Shown: positions 1-8,403 of the stretch, in pieces
Layout of the letters: the number at the start of each line of letters is the position of its first letter
Numbering within the stretch: the stretch's first letter is position 1
NCBI GenBank assembly: GCA_965202905.1
Contig: OZ241868.1
Location: forward strand, 310,001-374,000
From: CAYFYS01 sp965202905
GTDB lineage: Bacteria > Pseudomonadota > Alphaproteobacteria > MPNO01
Reading direction: 5' to 3'
Length of the DNA stretch: 64,000 nt
Made by a program: the position numbers and the translations under genes
Notes under the pieces: model-generated
The model's database searches: none
What the model was told of the DNA's origin: nothing
What the model saw: only the letters and a program-made list of their open reading frames with translations

Positions 1-1
1 C

Positions 2-178
2 GTAGGGCGACTCAAGAAAGAACGCACGGGCTATCCGACTCAAAAGCCGCTTGCGCTGCTCGACCGGATCATCAAGGCGTCCTCGAACGATGGCGATATG
101 GTGCTCGATCCATTCTGCGGCTGCGCCACGGCGTGCATCGCCGCCAGCAGGGCCCAGAGGCCCGACTGCGTCTACCGG
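2..178 (+). pseudogene. C-terminal fragment of a beta-type DNA methyltransferase
   Basis: The frame is open from the left edge. It contains YPTQKP followed about 25 residues later by VLDPFCGCATACIAA, the target-side and AdoMet-binding motifs seen near the C-terminus of N4-cytosine/N6-adenine methyltransferases (the usual form is DPFCGSGTT). After about position 175 the reading no longer resembles the family and merges into sequence that on the other strand encodes a transposase, so the gene appears cut by an insertion sequence. The start lies outside the window. Whether the upstream part is intact cannot be seen. The methyltransferase assignment is firm; its specificity is unknown. Confidence 0.7.
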
Positions 179-179
179 C

Positions 180-412
180 GGAGTGGCGACAGACCGATGA
201 CCACACGCCGAATAACTCCGGCAGGTCGCGCCATTGAGCCCCGGTCCACGCGATCCGGAAAACACCGTCCAGGACAAGCCGGCGATCCCTCGGCGGACGG
301 CCACGCTTCGGTCCACTTTCGATCACGAAGGGCGCGAAAACGCCCACTCCCCGTCGCTCATCAATCCACGGATCAAGAGGCCCTCCTGCAGAGGGCGCCT
401 TGAATCACAGTT
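180..412 (-). mobile_element. IS5-family insertion sequence fragment (transposase N-terminus only)
   Basis: On the minus strand an ATG at 361 opens MSDGEWAF and then, after a one-base deletion in a run of T, continues as APFVIESGPKRGRPPRD and TGAQWRDLPELFGVWSSV. This is the N-terminal helix-turn-helix part of IS5/IS427-group transposases. The match stops near 180, where the methyltransferase fragment begins, so only about 60 residues of a roughly 270-residue protein remain. The outer end near 400-412 carries a TGATTCAAG-like terminus on the minus strand, as in related elements. The element is dead: frameshifted and without the DDE domain. Confidence 0.65.
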
Positions 413-433
413 CAAGCTGTTTGGGAATCCTCT

Positions 434-817
434 TTGTCAACAAGGCCTGGCGCCGCGCCGGATATCTCACCGGGAATTGTCGAGGATGGCGAATTTCTTC
501 TTCGTGAGACGTTCAATCCCCAGCATGTCAAGGACAGAAAACTCGTTCCGGCTGCAATATCGCTGAAGGATCTTCGTTCGAGGGGATTTTCCGTCCATCG
601 AATGAGGTATGTCTCAGCGGAGTCCGTAAAAGAATCGACAGAAGAACGGCTCTCCAGGGCACGGCAGGGTACCTCTTGGAAAGATGAAGGTGTGGCGAAG
701 CTGAAGACCATGGCGATACGCCAGTTTAGGGTGAACGGCGAGAAAGCCTTCGTCATGGTCTATAAAGCGCACAACGATAATAGGGGTCACGCCAGAATAT
801 ATGCATCCACATCTTAA
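434..817 (+). CDS. Small orphan protein of unknown function in AT-richer DNA
   Basis: A 127-residue reading frame starts at TTG 434; no better ATG or GTG start with a clear ribosome binding site is visible, so the start is uncertain. The N-terminal part reads VEDGEFLLRETFNPQHVKD, then AAISLKDLRSRGFSVHR, and the C-terminus is basic. I recall a layout of this kind (E-L-L-R, H-P-x-H, S-V-x-R) in small uncharacterised proteins near restriction and other accessory genes, but no function is known to me. It has no signal peptide or membrane segment. The base composition is clearly more AT-rich than the catabolic genes to the right, and it sits between two IS remnants, so recent acquisition is likely. 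Confidence 0.5.
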   Translation: MSTRPGAAPDISPGIVEDGEFLLRETFNPQHVKDRKLVPAAISLKDLRSRGFSVHRMRYVSAESVKESTEERLSRARQGTSWKDEGVAKLKTMAIRQFRVNGEKAFVMVYKAHNDNRGHARIYASTS

Positions 818-922
818 AAAGGCGATCTATATGCACGGAAAATACGGTCTTTCATATTTATAATATTGTAAAAAAGAAAGCTTGTTGACCAAGCGTTTGA
901 TGAGGTATCATAACGAATATTT

Positions 923-1813
923 GAGTCTGATTCAAAACTCCGGAGCCGTCTTTCTTGCGATGTAGCGTGCCGATCTTCGGATTGCGGCGATGAGAGTCCA
1001 GGCCTCTGCCGAGGCAATAGAAGCTTCCCAGTCCTTTGCCAACCGTCGGCGCCGGCCGAGCCAAGCGAAGGTGCGTTCGACCACCCAACGGCGAGCAATG
1101 ACAACGAAACCGGTCAGGCCCGCCGGCCTCTCTCACAGCGTCGCGAAGCGGGTCGCCGGAATAACCCCCATCGGCGAAGAGACGGGTCAGCGTGGGAAAG
1201 CTCCCGCAAGCCTGTGCGATGACAGCGGGCGCGCCGTCACGGTCTTAAACGCCGGCTGAGTGCGTGACCAGCCCAACAGATTTCCATCTGTGTCCGTCAC
1301 GATGTGCCGCTTGCGCCCCTTGGTTTTCTTGCCCGCATCGTATCCACGCGGCCCACCGCTTTCGGTTGTCTTCATCGATTGGCTATCCATGATCCCGGCA
1401 GTCGAGACCGCGTCCCGGCCGGACAGCACGCGGGATGCGCCGACCGACGCCTCGTTCAGAACGTCCAGCAGGCCGCTGTTTCGCAGCAGATAAAAGCAGC
1501 ACTGCACCGTCGTGAACGGCGGGAAGTTCTTGGGCAGCATCGCCCACCGGCATCCGGTAGAAGCCACGTACTGGATCGCGTCCTACACGGTGCGCATATC
1601 GGTTCGGCGCAGGCGCCCGACTTTCGACGCGGGCGGCATGAATGGCGCGGCAAGGGCCCATTCTTCATCTGTGCCGTCGCCTGCATAGCGCTGACCGCGC
1701 CGGTCATAGTCGGGGCAAGTGATTTCTGTCCAGGACATCGCATTCTCCAAGTGTTGCAACCGCAGAGAAGCATAACTGGCTAAAATCACTCAACTTGGTT
1801 TTCGGTTGGGCTC
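923..1813 (-). mobile_element. IS5-family (IS427-like) insertion sequence, about 891 bp, degenerate
   Basis: The element spans a transposase pseudogene flanked by imperfect inverted ends: the left end begins GAGTCTGATTCAAAAC at 923 and the right end, read on the minus strand from 1813, begins GAGCCCAACCGAAAAC, matching at about 10 of 16 positions. The total length is typical for this IS group. No convincing target duplication is seen. The right end abuts the TAA stop of the neighbouring minus-strand gene at 1814-1816, so the insertion lies exactly at that gene's 3' end and may have supplied its stop codon. Confidence 0.65.
932..1738 (-). pseudogene. IS5-family DDE transposase, disrupted
   Basis: The start ATG is at 1738 (MSWTEITCPDYDRRGQRY, then TDEEWALAAPFMPP). 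An in-frame TAG at 1583-1585 replaces a tryptophan codon in the expected W-D-A-I-Q-Y-V stretch. The middle segment contains IMDSQSMKTTESGGPRGYDAGKK and a GRKRHIVTDTDGNLL motif carrying the first catalytic aspartates. Two later frameshifts, near DGNLLG and after GGPDRF, separate the C-terminal part, where RWVVERTFAWLGR with the catalytic glutamate region is still readable in a third frame. It ends in APEF at 932. With one nonsense and at least two frameshift lesions it is inactive. Confidence 0.8.
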
Positions 1814-3097
1814 TTAGTCGGACACCCGTGTGCAGGCGGCTTCCAGCGCCGACCACGTGGCCTCGATACCGTAGCTTGCGGCGTAGTCCCGGAATGTCGC
1901 TGTGAGGAATGCGTAGGCCGAGCCGATGTCGGCATGCGCGCCAAGCGCGGCGTTATAGGCCAAAACCTGCTCGAAGGCGGTCATCAGCCCACTGTCCTTC
2001 AGGTCGACCTCGCGCACCGCGTCGGGCGCGCGCGCAGGCGCCAGCTCGGTGTTGCCGACCTGCCTGGCGTCATACATCTCGATGCGCCAGCGCAGATGGT
2101 GCTCCGATCCGGCCATATATGTCTCTACCGACGGATCGGAGACGTCGAAGATCCGATGGACCAGGACCGTGCGGTCAACCACGCTCTCGAACCGGACGAG
2201 ACATGCGAGGAGGGCGCCTTCCGGCAGCAGGAATGCGCGGAAGACCGCTTCGCCGTCGAGCAGGGACTCCGGGTCCGCCACCTTGATCCGCCAAACCGGG
2301 AGTCCGCGGCGGAAACCGAGATCGTCGAAGCCGGTCTGTGCGGTCCGGTCTTCGGCATCGTAGAAATTGAGCGGCGTCCCGGTGGCCGGCTCGTCCGTGT
2401 CGATGGCGAATTCGCCCAGAGCGCGCGCCCGATCTCGCCAGATCCGGGCCACGTCCTTGTCCGCCGCGCTCGGCGCATGCTCCGTCAGGAGGCCCGCGAA
2501 CCGTTCGATCACCTTGATATCCCGCCGTTCGCGCCAGGGCTTTTTCAGCACCATCTCGGCCGCCCGCCGATAGAGCGCCCGCGCCGCCTCGCCGGCGCCC
2601 GGGCAGGGCCGCCGGTCGAGCAGGAACTCGGCATAGGCGACCATGTCGCCGATCGTCCAGTCCGCGCTTCCCCGGGCGATCGATCGCAGCGCATGGCGGC
2701 GCAAGGCAACGAAGCGGGTCAGACCGACGATCATGGCGGCCGCGCCGATCGCGGCAATGCGGTGCAGCGTTCCATCGAAGGCCGGGATCGACTTCAGGCA
2801 CGCAACCCAGACCACGATGAGCACGGCCATCGTTATCAGCAGCACCGAGTCCTGCCCGAAGGGTCGTGATTTGAGTGAGAAGGCCAGCGTCCCGGCGCCG
2901 GCGATCGTACCGGCGGCAAAGGCGGCGTCCGGCCCCGGAAACAGGAGTGCGAACAAGCTTGCGATACCGGCCAGACCGAGTGCAGCGACCCAGGGTCCGG
3001 GCCCGCGAAGGATTGGCGCGTAACCCGATTTCAACCAAACCGCAGCCGATTTCTTGCGATCGGGTATTCCAGGGTCCGCTCGTTCATCCCCATCCAT
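1814..3097 (-). CDS. Membrane-anchored protein of unknown function
   Basis: The gene encodes 427 residues. The ATG at 3097 was chosen over longer readings because upstream codons have no family-like or membrane sequence. About four hydrophobic segments lie in the first 140 residues (around 30-50, 53-72, 82-100 and 115-132), followed by a soluble C-terminal domain of about 290 residues. The topology suggests an N-terminal membrane anchor with a cytoplasmic domain. I do not recognise a domain. The stop codon touches the end of the IS element, so the last residues (RVSD) may not be native. The convergent and divergent surroundings give no functional clue. Confidence 0.6.
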   Translation of the reverse strand: MDGDERADPGIPDRKKSAAVWLKSGYAPILRGPGPWVAALGLAGIASLFALLFPGPDAAFAAGTIAGAGTLAFSLKSRPFGQDSVLLITMAVLIVVWVACLKSIPAFDGTLHRIAAIGAAAMIVGLTRFVALRRHALRSIARGSADWTIGDMVAYAEFLLDRRPCPGAGEAARALYRRAAEMVLKKPWRERRDIKVIERFAGLLTEHAPSAADKDVARIWRDRARALGEFAIDTDEPATGTPLNFYDAEDRTAQTGFDDLGFRRGLPVWRIKVADPESLLDGEAVFRAFLLPEGALLACLVRFESVVDRTVLVHRIFDVSDPSVETYMAGSEHHLRWRIEMYDARQVGNTELAPARAPDAVREVDLKDSGLMTAFEQVLAYNAALGAHADIGSAYAFLTATFRDYAASYGIEATWSALEAACTRVSD

Positions 3098-3194
3098 GGA
3101 GCGATGGTAACGCGGCGCCAAGGGGTTGTTAAGCCGTGACCGGGCGACCGATCGCCCCCAAACCGAAAAAACCGGCAAGTCCGGGTCGGGCGAT

Positions 3195-3881
3195 TCAAGC
3201 GATTGTGACCGACAACGCGCCGATCCCTTCGACCCCGCCGTCCAGGCGGTCGCCGCGGACCACCGGTCCGGGACCCTTGGGCGTGCCGGTGTACACGAGG
3301 TCCCCGGGCTCCAGCCGGCTGAGCCCGGACAGGCGGACGAGGATCTCCGGCACATCCCAGATCATGTCCGAAATATCGCCGCGTTGGCGCTCGGCATCGT
3401 TGATTTTCAGCGTGATCGTACCGCTTTTGGGATGACCGACGCTCGCCGCCGGGGCGATCGCGCCAATCGGCGAAGCGCCGTCGAAGCATTTGCACAGGTC
3501 CCAGGAATGCTGGTCGGCGATGCACGCGTGCATCACGTCGCGGCGGATCAGGTCGAACCCGACCGCGTAGCCGAAGACATGTCGCAAGGCGTCGCGCCGC
3601 GCAATATCGGTCCCGCCCACGCCGATTGCGACGACCATCTCGACCTCCGGCTCGAGCCGTTCGGTGCCCGGCGGATAGGCGATGGGCCCCGCCGCCGCGA
3701 TCGAGTCGGCCGGTTTGAGCGAGACGCCGGGTTTCGAGCCGCCCGCCCCGCCGAGCCCGGTCTCGCTGGCGTGGGCGGTGTAGTTGCGCCCGATGGTGTA
3801 GATCCGGCGGACCGGAAACCGGGCCGGCTGACCGGCGACCGCCACCGTCGCGATCGGCGGCGCCACGACCGCAAATTCCAT
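3195..3881 (-). CDS. Fumarylacetoacetate hydrolase (FAH) family protein
   Basis: 228 residues, the usual length for single-domain FAH enzymes, which hydrolyse or decarboxylate 2,4-diketo acids in aromatic and sugar-acid catabolism with a divalent metal. Family features visible: IYTIGRNYTAHASE near the N-terminus, EPEVEMVVAIG with metal-binding glutamates, VGFDLIRRDV in place of the common NDVSARD, WDLCKCFDGASPIG, and the C-terminal EPGDLVYTGTPKGPGPV. It starts at ATG 3881 and is separated from the adenylate-forming gene by about 120 bp on the same strand. Substrate cannot be assigned from sequence; an acylpyruvate or ring-cleavage product is plausible because many neighbours belong to aromatic degradation. 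Confidence 0.85.
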   Translation of the reverse strand: MEFAVVAPPIATVAVAGQPARFPVRRIYTIGRNYTAHASETGLGGAGGSKPGVSLKPADSIAAAGPIAYPPGTERLEPEVEMVVAIGVGGTDIARRDALRHVFGYAVGFDLIRRDVMHACIADQHSWDLCKCFDGASPIGAIAPAASVGHPKSGTITLKINDAERQRGDISDMIWDVPEILVRLSGLSRLEPGDLVYTGTPKGPGPVVRGDRLDGGVEGIGALSVTIA

Positions 3882-4000
3882 TGCTGAACCCCTCTCTGTT
3901 CGCGCGGACGGCGAGATTGAAAAGCCTTATACCCATCCGGCGGCCGCGCCCCGTATCGAGCGTTCCTCCGGTTCGCCAGTCCGGAGAGCGCGAGCCGGGA

Positions 4001-5452
4001 CTACAGCATCTCGACCGCGCCGCCGGGATGGATCACACAGCGAAGCCCGGTGCGCAGCCACCGGTCGCCGCTGAATGCGGTCCGGTTCGCTTTGTCGTCG
4101 CCGAGATACGATGGTGCGAGATTCGCCCCGCGGACCTCAAGAACGCCCGCGCTGCCCGGATCCAGGACATCGCCGTCATCGGAGACAATGCGGGCCGACA
4201 TCGCCGGGTTCGGCGCACCCAGCGTCCCGTGACGAATATTCGCCTCCTCGTCGGGCATGGACGCGAATGCGAGCTGGGCTTCGGCGGTCGTGCGCGCGCG
4301 GCAGACCGGGACGCCGTTCAGGCGTGCCTCGAGGGCGGCGGCATTTCCGCCCGTTGCGACGACCAGCCTCAGATCCGCGGACGGATAAACCGTGTCGGCA
4401 TCCGCACCGAAGGCCACCGTCCCACCGTTCCCGGCGACATCGAGCGCCGCGCCGGCGGCGAAAGCGAGGTTGATCCCGGCTAGCATCGCCGTGCCGTCGG
4501 CGTCCTCGCCCAAAGCGAGTCGGTCCTTGCCGGATAGCCCATAGCCGGACGTGAGAGCGTCGATCCCGGCGAGCAGGGTGTGGGAATTGTGGACGACCGC
4601 GCGCGGCGCGCCCGGCCCGGTGAACAGCACCGCCAGCGGGTCGCTGGCGACCGCGGGGATTTCGATCTCCGTCGGCGCGGCGCGCCCGGCCGGGTCGCCG
4701 GCGATCTCATCGAACAGGCCGGCCGCGGAGACCCTGGTCAGGAGTTTCCGCCGCGTCTTGTTGTCGAAATCCGGGGGCAGCACGCACAGCACAGCGCCCG
4801 CGACGGAACACGCGCAATAGGCCACCAGGAGCCGCGCCAGCGGATGGGCGTCCGCCGCGACGACATCCCCCCGCCCGAGACCCCGCTGAGTCAACGCCTG
4901 CGCGGCGCCCGCGGCGCGGGCGAGCAGCGCCGCATAGTCGAGGGTCTCAGCGGGAGTGATCAGCGCGGGCCCGTCGCCCGCCTCGACGGCCAGCGCCCGC
5001 AAACGACTCGCCGGAGTCGAGGCGCCCCACAGCCCGGTCCGCAGGTACCTGTCGGCGTCGCGCGGGTCGAAGTCGAGCGCTTCGCGCAGCTCCATCGCGG
5101 CCTCGCTGAGCGGCTGCCGGTCTTCGGGGCCGTCCCGGCGTCCCGGGCGATACCTCTTGCCGCCGCCGAGCTTGTAGAGCCGGTGGTAATGCTCGCGCCG
5201 AAACCGGCGGTGCTCCAGCAGCAGCCGGATGTGGGTGACCTGGTCGCGGGTCAGCCCGATCTTTTCGGCGATCTGTCCGTCGGACATGCCGGCGCCGGGC
5301 CGCTGCCGCTCGATCTGCTCCCAGTCGAGCGCGCGGACCGGATCGCCGTGGCGGAGCTGGATGTTGTGGCTGAGATCCCAGACAGTGTCGCCATAGGCCT
5401 CGATCATCGCCTCGGTCAGGCCCATCTGGCGGCGGTCGAGACCGCGAGTCAT
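4001..5452 (-). CDS. Degenerate AMP-binding (adenylate-forming) protein with an extra N-terminal domain
   Basis: 483 residues. Residues about 1-135 form a charged, non-enzyme-like domain with a helix-turn-helix-like stretch (MSDGQIAEKIGLTRDQVTHI) and a basic tail, GGGKRYRPGRRDG. Residues about 150-480 resemble the N-terminal domain of acyl-CoA synthetases: PALITPAETLDYAALL, LGRGDVVAA, PLAVLFTGPGAPRAVVH (in the place of the TSGTTGxPK phosphate loop) and LAPSYLGDD. The loop lacks the usual threonine/serine-rich signature and conserved lysine, and the C-terminal lysine domain is missing, so activity as a ligase is doubtful. It begins 3 bp after the stop of the Fe-S protein gene, indicating one operon. 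It may bind an acyl or aryl adenylate or act as a regulator. Confidence 0.6.
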   Translation of the reverse strand: MTRGLDRRQMGLTEAMIEAYGDTVWDLSHNIQLRHGDPVRALDWEQIERQRPGAGMSDGQIAEKIGLTRDQVTHIRLLLEHRRFRREHYHRLYKLGGGKRYRPGRRDGPEDRQPLSEAAMELREALDFDPRDADRYLRTGLWGASTPASRLRALAVEAGDGPALITPAETLDYAALLARAAGAAQALTQRGLGRGDVVAADAHPLARLLVAYCACSVAGAVLCVLPPDFDNKTRRKLLTRVSAAGLFDEIAGDPAGRAAPTEIEIPAVASDPLAVLFTGPGAPRAVVHNSHTLLAGIDALTSGYGLSGKDRLALGEDADGTAMLAGINLAFAAGAALDVAGNGGTVAFGADADTVYPSADLRLVVATGGNAAALEARLNGVPVCRARTTAEAQLAFASMPDEEANIRHGTLGAPNPAMSARIVSDDGDVLDPGSAGVLEVRGANLAPSYLGDDKANRTAFSGDRWLRTGLRCVIHPGGAVEML

Positions 5453-5455
5453 CGC

Positions 5456-6367
5456 TTAGTCTCCGGTTTCGAGCGCCGTCTCGAAGCGCCGGATCGGATC
5501 GGCCATCGGCGCCTGGTTGGCAATGGGGCAGACGCGCATGCATTCGAAGCACTGGCCCAGGAGACCGCCCGAGCCGACCGACATCTTGTACCAGAGGATC
5601 TTGTTGTCAGCATCGAACAGCGCGTCCTCGCGCGCCTGGGCGTCCTCTGCGGTCACCGCATCGGCGATCATGGAGGGCACGGCCTCGAACTGCTGGGTCA
5701 TCTCCGCGCAGGCCGCCATGTCGTAGCGCATCACGGCTTGGTTGCCGTGCTCGTCGACCTCTCCCGACAGGCACTGAACCGGGCAGAACTTCATGCACGG
5801 CGTCTGCCCGGTCCTGCGGTAGAGGCTGACGCAGGACGGCGCGGGGCAGGGGTTCTCCGCCATCGGCGAGTCGGGCGGCAGCTCGAGCTCGGTGAAGACC
5901 GAGGCGAAATACATGTAGCCGAACTCCGGATGGAGCAGGATATCGCCGGCGAACGATCGGGCGCCGATCCCGGCGACTTCGGCATGGAGCTTGAGACTCT
6001 GCAGCGGCACCCGCGGCCCGGACTCGGTGTCCATGTCGGGCGGGCAGTACACCGCGCGCTTGCCGTACTTGTTCTCGATGTAGAACGCGCATCCGTAGGA
6101 GATCGAGTACGCCCTGGTCTCGGTGCTGCCGAAATAGCCCAGGGCCTTGGCTGGCAGCGCCCAGGCGCCCTGGGTCTGACCGCCGACGCCGAGCGCGATC
6201 ACCGATTTCACCTTGGGCATGAGGTCGGACGGCCGGTGGCCCGGCGGGGCGATCCGCTCCAGCGCGGCCACGTCGGCGACGCCGACGGCGAGCGCTCCCT
6301 TGCGTTTGCAATAGGCGAAGATCTCCTCCTTCGCCTTTTCCGGGTCGATGTCGGGTCGCTTTGTCAT
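5456..6367 (-). CDS. Iron-sulfur (2x4Fe-4S type) reductase-like protein
   Basis: 303 residues starting at ATG 6367. Cysteine clusters CPAPSC...CMKFCPVQC and CFECMRVCPIANQ, at about residues 175-205 and 280-292, are ferredoxin-type 4Fe-4S ligands. The N-terminal part (AVGVADVAALERI, VKSVIALGVGG, GCAFYIENKYGKRAVY) resembles epoxyqueuosine-reductase and reductive-dehalogenase-like proteins. It lacks a Tat signal, so it should be cytoplasmic. It may be a cobamide-using or simple electron-transfer reductase; the sequence does not decide. The next gene starts 3 bp downstream, and the gene is divergent from the decarboxylase-like gene at 6516, with the promoters in the 148 bp between them. Confidence 0.65.
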   Translation of the reverse strand: MTKRPDIDPEKAKEEIFAYCKRKGALAVGVADVAALERIAPPGHRPSDLMPKVKSVIALGVGGQTQGAWALPAKALGYFGSTETRAYSISYGCAFYIENKYGKRAVYCPPDMDTESGPRVPLQSLKLHAEVAGIGARSFAGDILLHPEFGYMYFASVFTELELPPDSPMAENPCPAPSCVSLYRRTGQTPCMKFCPVQCLSGEVDEHGNQAVMRYDMAACAEMTQQFEAVPSMIADAVTAEDAQAREDALFDADNKILWYKMSVGSGGLLGQCFECMRVCPIANQAPMADPIRRFETALETGD

Positions 6368-6515
6368 CCTCGTCCGTCCCCGCGGATCCTCCGTCTCGCA
6401 GAGATCATCATAACGCGCACGGGCTGCGCTCGCACCCGCTTCCTTGCACCCATTGCCAGCGCGACGGCGAGCGGGCACTCTCGGCGCCGGGACGGAACCG
6501 GGAGGCGGGACAGCG

Positions 6516-7511
6516 ATGGCCGACATACACCTCACCCTTGCAATGGACGAGTACGACCACACCCGCGATCTGCTGCAGGGCAAGGTCAAGGCCGAAGGGA
6601 TCGAGCTCACTTGGCTCAACATGGATGTCGAGGAGATTTTCTATCGCTTCGCAAGCTTCTTCGAGTGGGACGTCTCGGAGCTGTCGTTTGCCAAGTACTG
6701 CTCGCTGATGTCCCAGCCCGATCCGCCGATCGTCGGCATTCCGGTCATGGTCAGCCGCGTCTTTCGCCACTCGGCCTGGTACGTTCGGGCCGACGGGCCG
6801 GTTCAGACGCCACAAGATCTCGCCGACAAGCGGATCGGCATCCCTGAATGGTCGCAGACCGCGACCGTCTACGCGCGCGGCTGGCTCGCGCACGATGTCG
6901 GCGTCCCGCTCGATGCGGTGGAATGGGTGCAGGCCGGCGTCAACGAACCGGGGCGGGTCGAACTCGCCCACCTGAAGCTGCCCGACACTATCCGCTATCG
7001 CCAGGCGCCCGACCGCTCGCTGAGCGAGATGCTGCTCGCCGGCGACATCGACGCCCTGGTTTCCGCCCGCCCGCCGCGCCGCTTCCTCGACGGCGACCCG
7101 GCGATCAAGCGGCTGATCGCCGACTACCGCAGCGCCGAGGAGGACTATTTCAGGCGCACCGGGATCTATCCGATCATGCACACGGTCGCGATCAAGCGGC
7201 AGACCTATGAGCGCTACCCCTGGATCGCGATGAACCTCCTGAACGGCTTCGAGGCCTCCAAGCGCCGCAGCATCGAGCGGCTGAGGAGCGTCACCCATTC
7301 GCAGATCCCGGTGCCGTGGATCTATGACGCGGTGGCGGGTTTGGGCGAGGAAATCTTTCCCGGCGGCGACTACTGGCCCTACGGCGTCGAGGCCAACCGG
7401 ACCACCATCGAGGCCTTTCTGCAGTACTGTTTCGAGCAGGGCCTTTGCCACAGGAAGCTCGCGCCCGAGGATCTCTATCTCAGGGAGGTCCAGAGCGTCT
7501 TTCGCGTTTGA
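6516..7511 (+). CDS. 4,5-dihydroxyphthalate decarboxylase-like protein (periplasmic-binding-protein fold)
   Basis: 331 residues. The start ATG at 6516 follows a GGGAGG ribosome binding site. The N-terminus (LTLAMDEYDHTRDLLQGKV, EGIELTWLNMDVEEIFYRF, FFEWDVSELSFAKY) is typical of the Pht5-type family. These enzymes use a fold of NMT1/ThiY binding proteins to decarboxylate 4,5-dihydroxyphthalate to protocatechuate; most members are of unknown substrate. There is no signal peptide, consistent with an enzyme rather than a transporter component. Neighbouring FAA hydrolase, Fe-S protein and AMP-binding genes suggest a small aromatic-acid pathway. The family assignment is firm; the substrate is inference. 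Confidence 0.75.
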   Translation: MADIHLTLAMDEYDHTRDLLQGKVKAEGIELTWLNMDVEEIFYRFASFFEWDVSELSFAKYCSLMSQPDPPIVGIPVMVSRVFRHSAWYVRADGPVQTPQDLADKRIGIPEWSQTATVYARGWLAHDVGVPLDAVEWVQAGVNEPGRVELAHLKLPDTIRYRQAPDRSLSEMLLAGDIDALVSARPPRRFLDGDPAIKRLIADYRSAEEDYFRRTGIYPIMHTVAIKRQTYERYPWIAMNLLNGFEASKRRSIERLRSVTHSQIPVPWIYDAVAGLGEEIFPGGDYWPYGVEANRTTIEAFLQYCFEQGLCHRKLAPEDLYLREVQSVFRV

Positions 7512-7567
7512 CGCCGCGGTCTGCTCCGCTAAGGTCCGCACAGCCCGCCCAAGCGATGCGAGGTGCC

Positions 7568-8128
7568 ATGAGACGCCTTTACCCGGCTGCGATCGTCGGC
7601 TTGTTGACAGGACTGATGATCATGACCGCAGACAGCGCCGCCGCCGATCTCGAGAACACGCTTTACATGGACCTCGAACACGGGCGTGTGGTGATCGAGA
7701 TGCGGCCGGATCTCGCTCCCAGGCATGTCGAGCAGATCAAGCGGCTCACGCGCGACGGGTTCTACGACGGTATCGTCTTCCACCGGGTGATCGAGGGGTT
7801 CATGGCCCAGGGCGGCGATCCCACCGGGACCGGCTCCGGCGGGTCGGGCGACAAGCTCCCGGCCGAGTTCTCCGATGAGCCCCATATGCGCGGCGTGACC
7901 TCGATGGCGCGGACCCAGAATCCCGACAGCGCCGACAGCCAGTTCTTCATCATGTTCGCCGCCGCGCCGCATCTCGACCGGCAGTATACCGTCTGGGGCA
8001 AGGTGACCTCGGGCATGGAGTTCGTCGATCAACTCGAGCGCGGCGACGAACGCCGCGGCGGCGTCGTGACCAACCCGGACAAGATCATCCGTATGCGGGT
8101 CGCCAAGGACGTCGAGCAAGGCGGTTGA
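7568..8128 (+). CDS. Exported cyclophilin-type peptidyl-prolyl cis-trans isomerase
   Basis: 186 residues with an N-terminal signal peptide (MRRLYPAAIVGLLTGLMIM, then ADSAAA) so the enzyme should act on proline bonds in the periplasm. The cyclophilin core is clear: FYDGIVFHRVIEGFMAQGGDP, TGTGSGGSG, EFSDEPHMRGVTSMAR, SADSQFFIMFAAAPHLD, YTVWGKVTSGM. The catalytic arginine of FHRVI and the QFFI motif are present. ATG 7568 is preferred; an in-frame ATG at 7556 is possible. It stands alone, with a transporter remnant downstream. Confidence 0.9.
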   Translation: MRRLYPAAIVGLLTGLMIMTADSAAADLENTLYMDLEHGRVVIEMRPDLAPRHVEQIKRLTRDGFYDGIVFHRVIEGFMAQGGDPTGTGSGGSGDKLPAEFSDEPHMRGVTSMARTQNPDSADSQFFIMFAAAPHLDRQYTVWGKVTSGMEFVDQLERGDERRGGVVTNPDKIIRMRVAKDVEQGG

Positions 8129-8129
8129 G

Positions 8130-8403
8130 CACGCCGGCGGCGCGCTGTCTCTGGCCGTCATCGCTCCGGGCTGGGGCGGCTATCTCATCGGCCTGGGCAC
8201 GATCGGGCTTAGCGGATTTTGATGGGCGTCGCCAGCCCCTCGCGCGACCTCCTGGTCCGCGCGGCTTCGCCGCCGGCCCGCCCGCCATCGGCTGGCTGAA
8301 GGACCTCAGCCGGCCCGATCCCGGCCTTCTGGCGCTGGCGGCCATCTCGCTGTGCGCCGTCATGACGGTCTTTGGAATGCGCGCCGGCCCGTCCCGGCCA
8401 TGA
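8130..8403 (+). pseudogene. Decayed C-terminal remnant of a transporter (MFS-like)
   Basis: Between the cyclophilin and the MATE gene, the last readable segment (FAAGPPAIGWLKDLSRPD, then LLALAAISLCAVMTVFG) resembles the end of an MFS carrier: a G-W-L-K-D loop followed by a final hydrophobic helix. A further hydrophobic stretch (GGYLIGLGTIGLSGF) lies upstream in another frame and runs into a TGA. No start codon with an intact protein exists. The TGA at 8401-8403 overlaps the ATG of the MATE gene. The evidence is limited to these short stretches. Confidence 0.35.

Noticed and set aside
4580..6847. A 755-codon plus-strand open frame
   Set aside because: Antisense shadow of the adenylate-forming and Fe-S protein genes; biased composition rich in R, G and A without domains.
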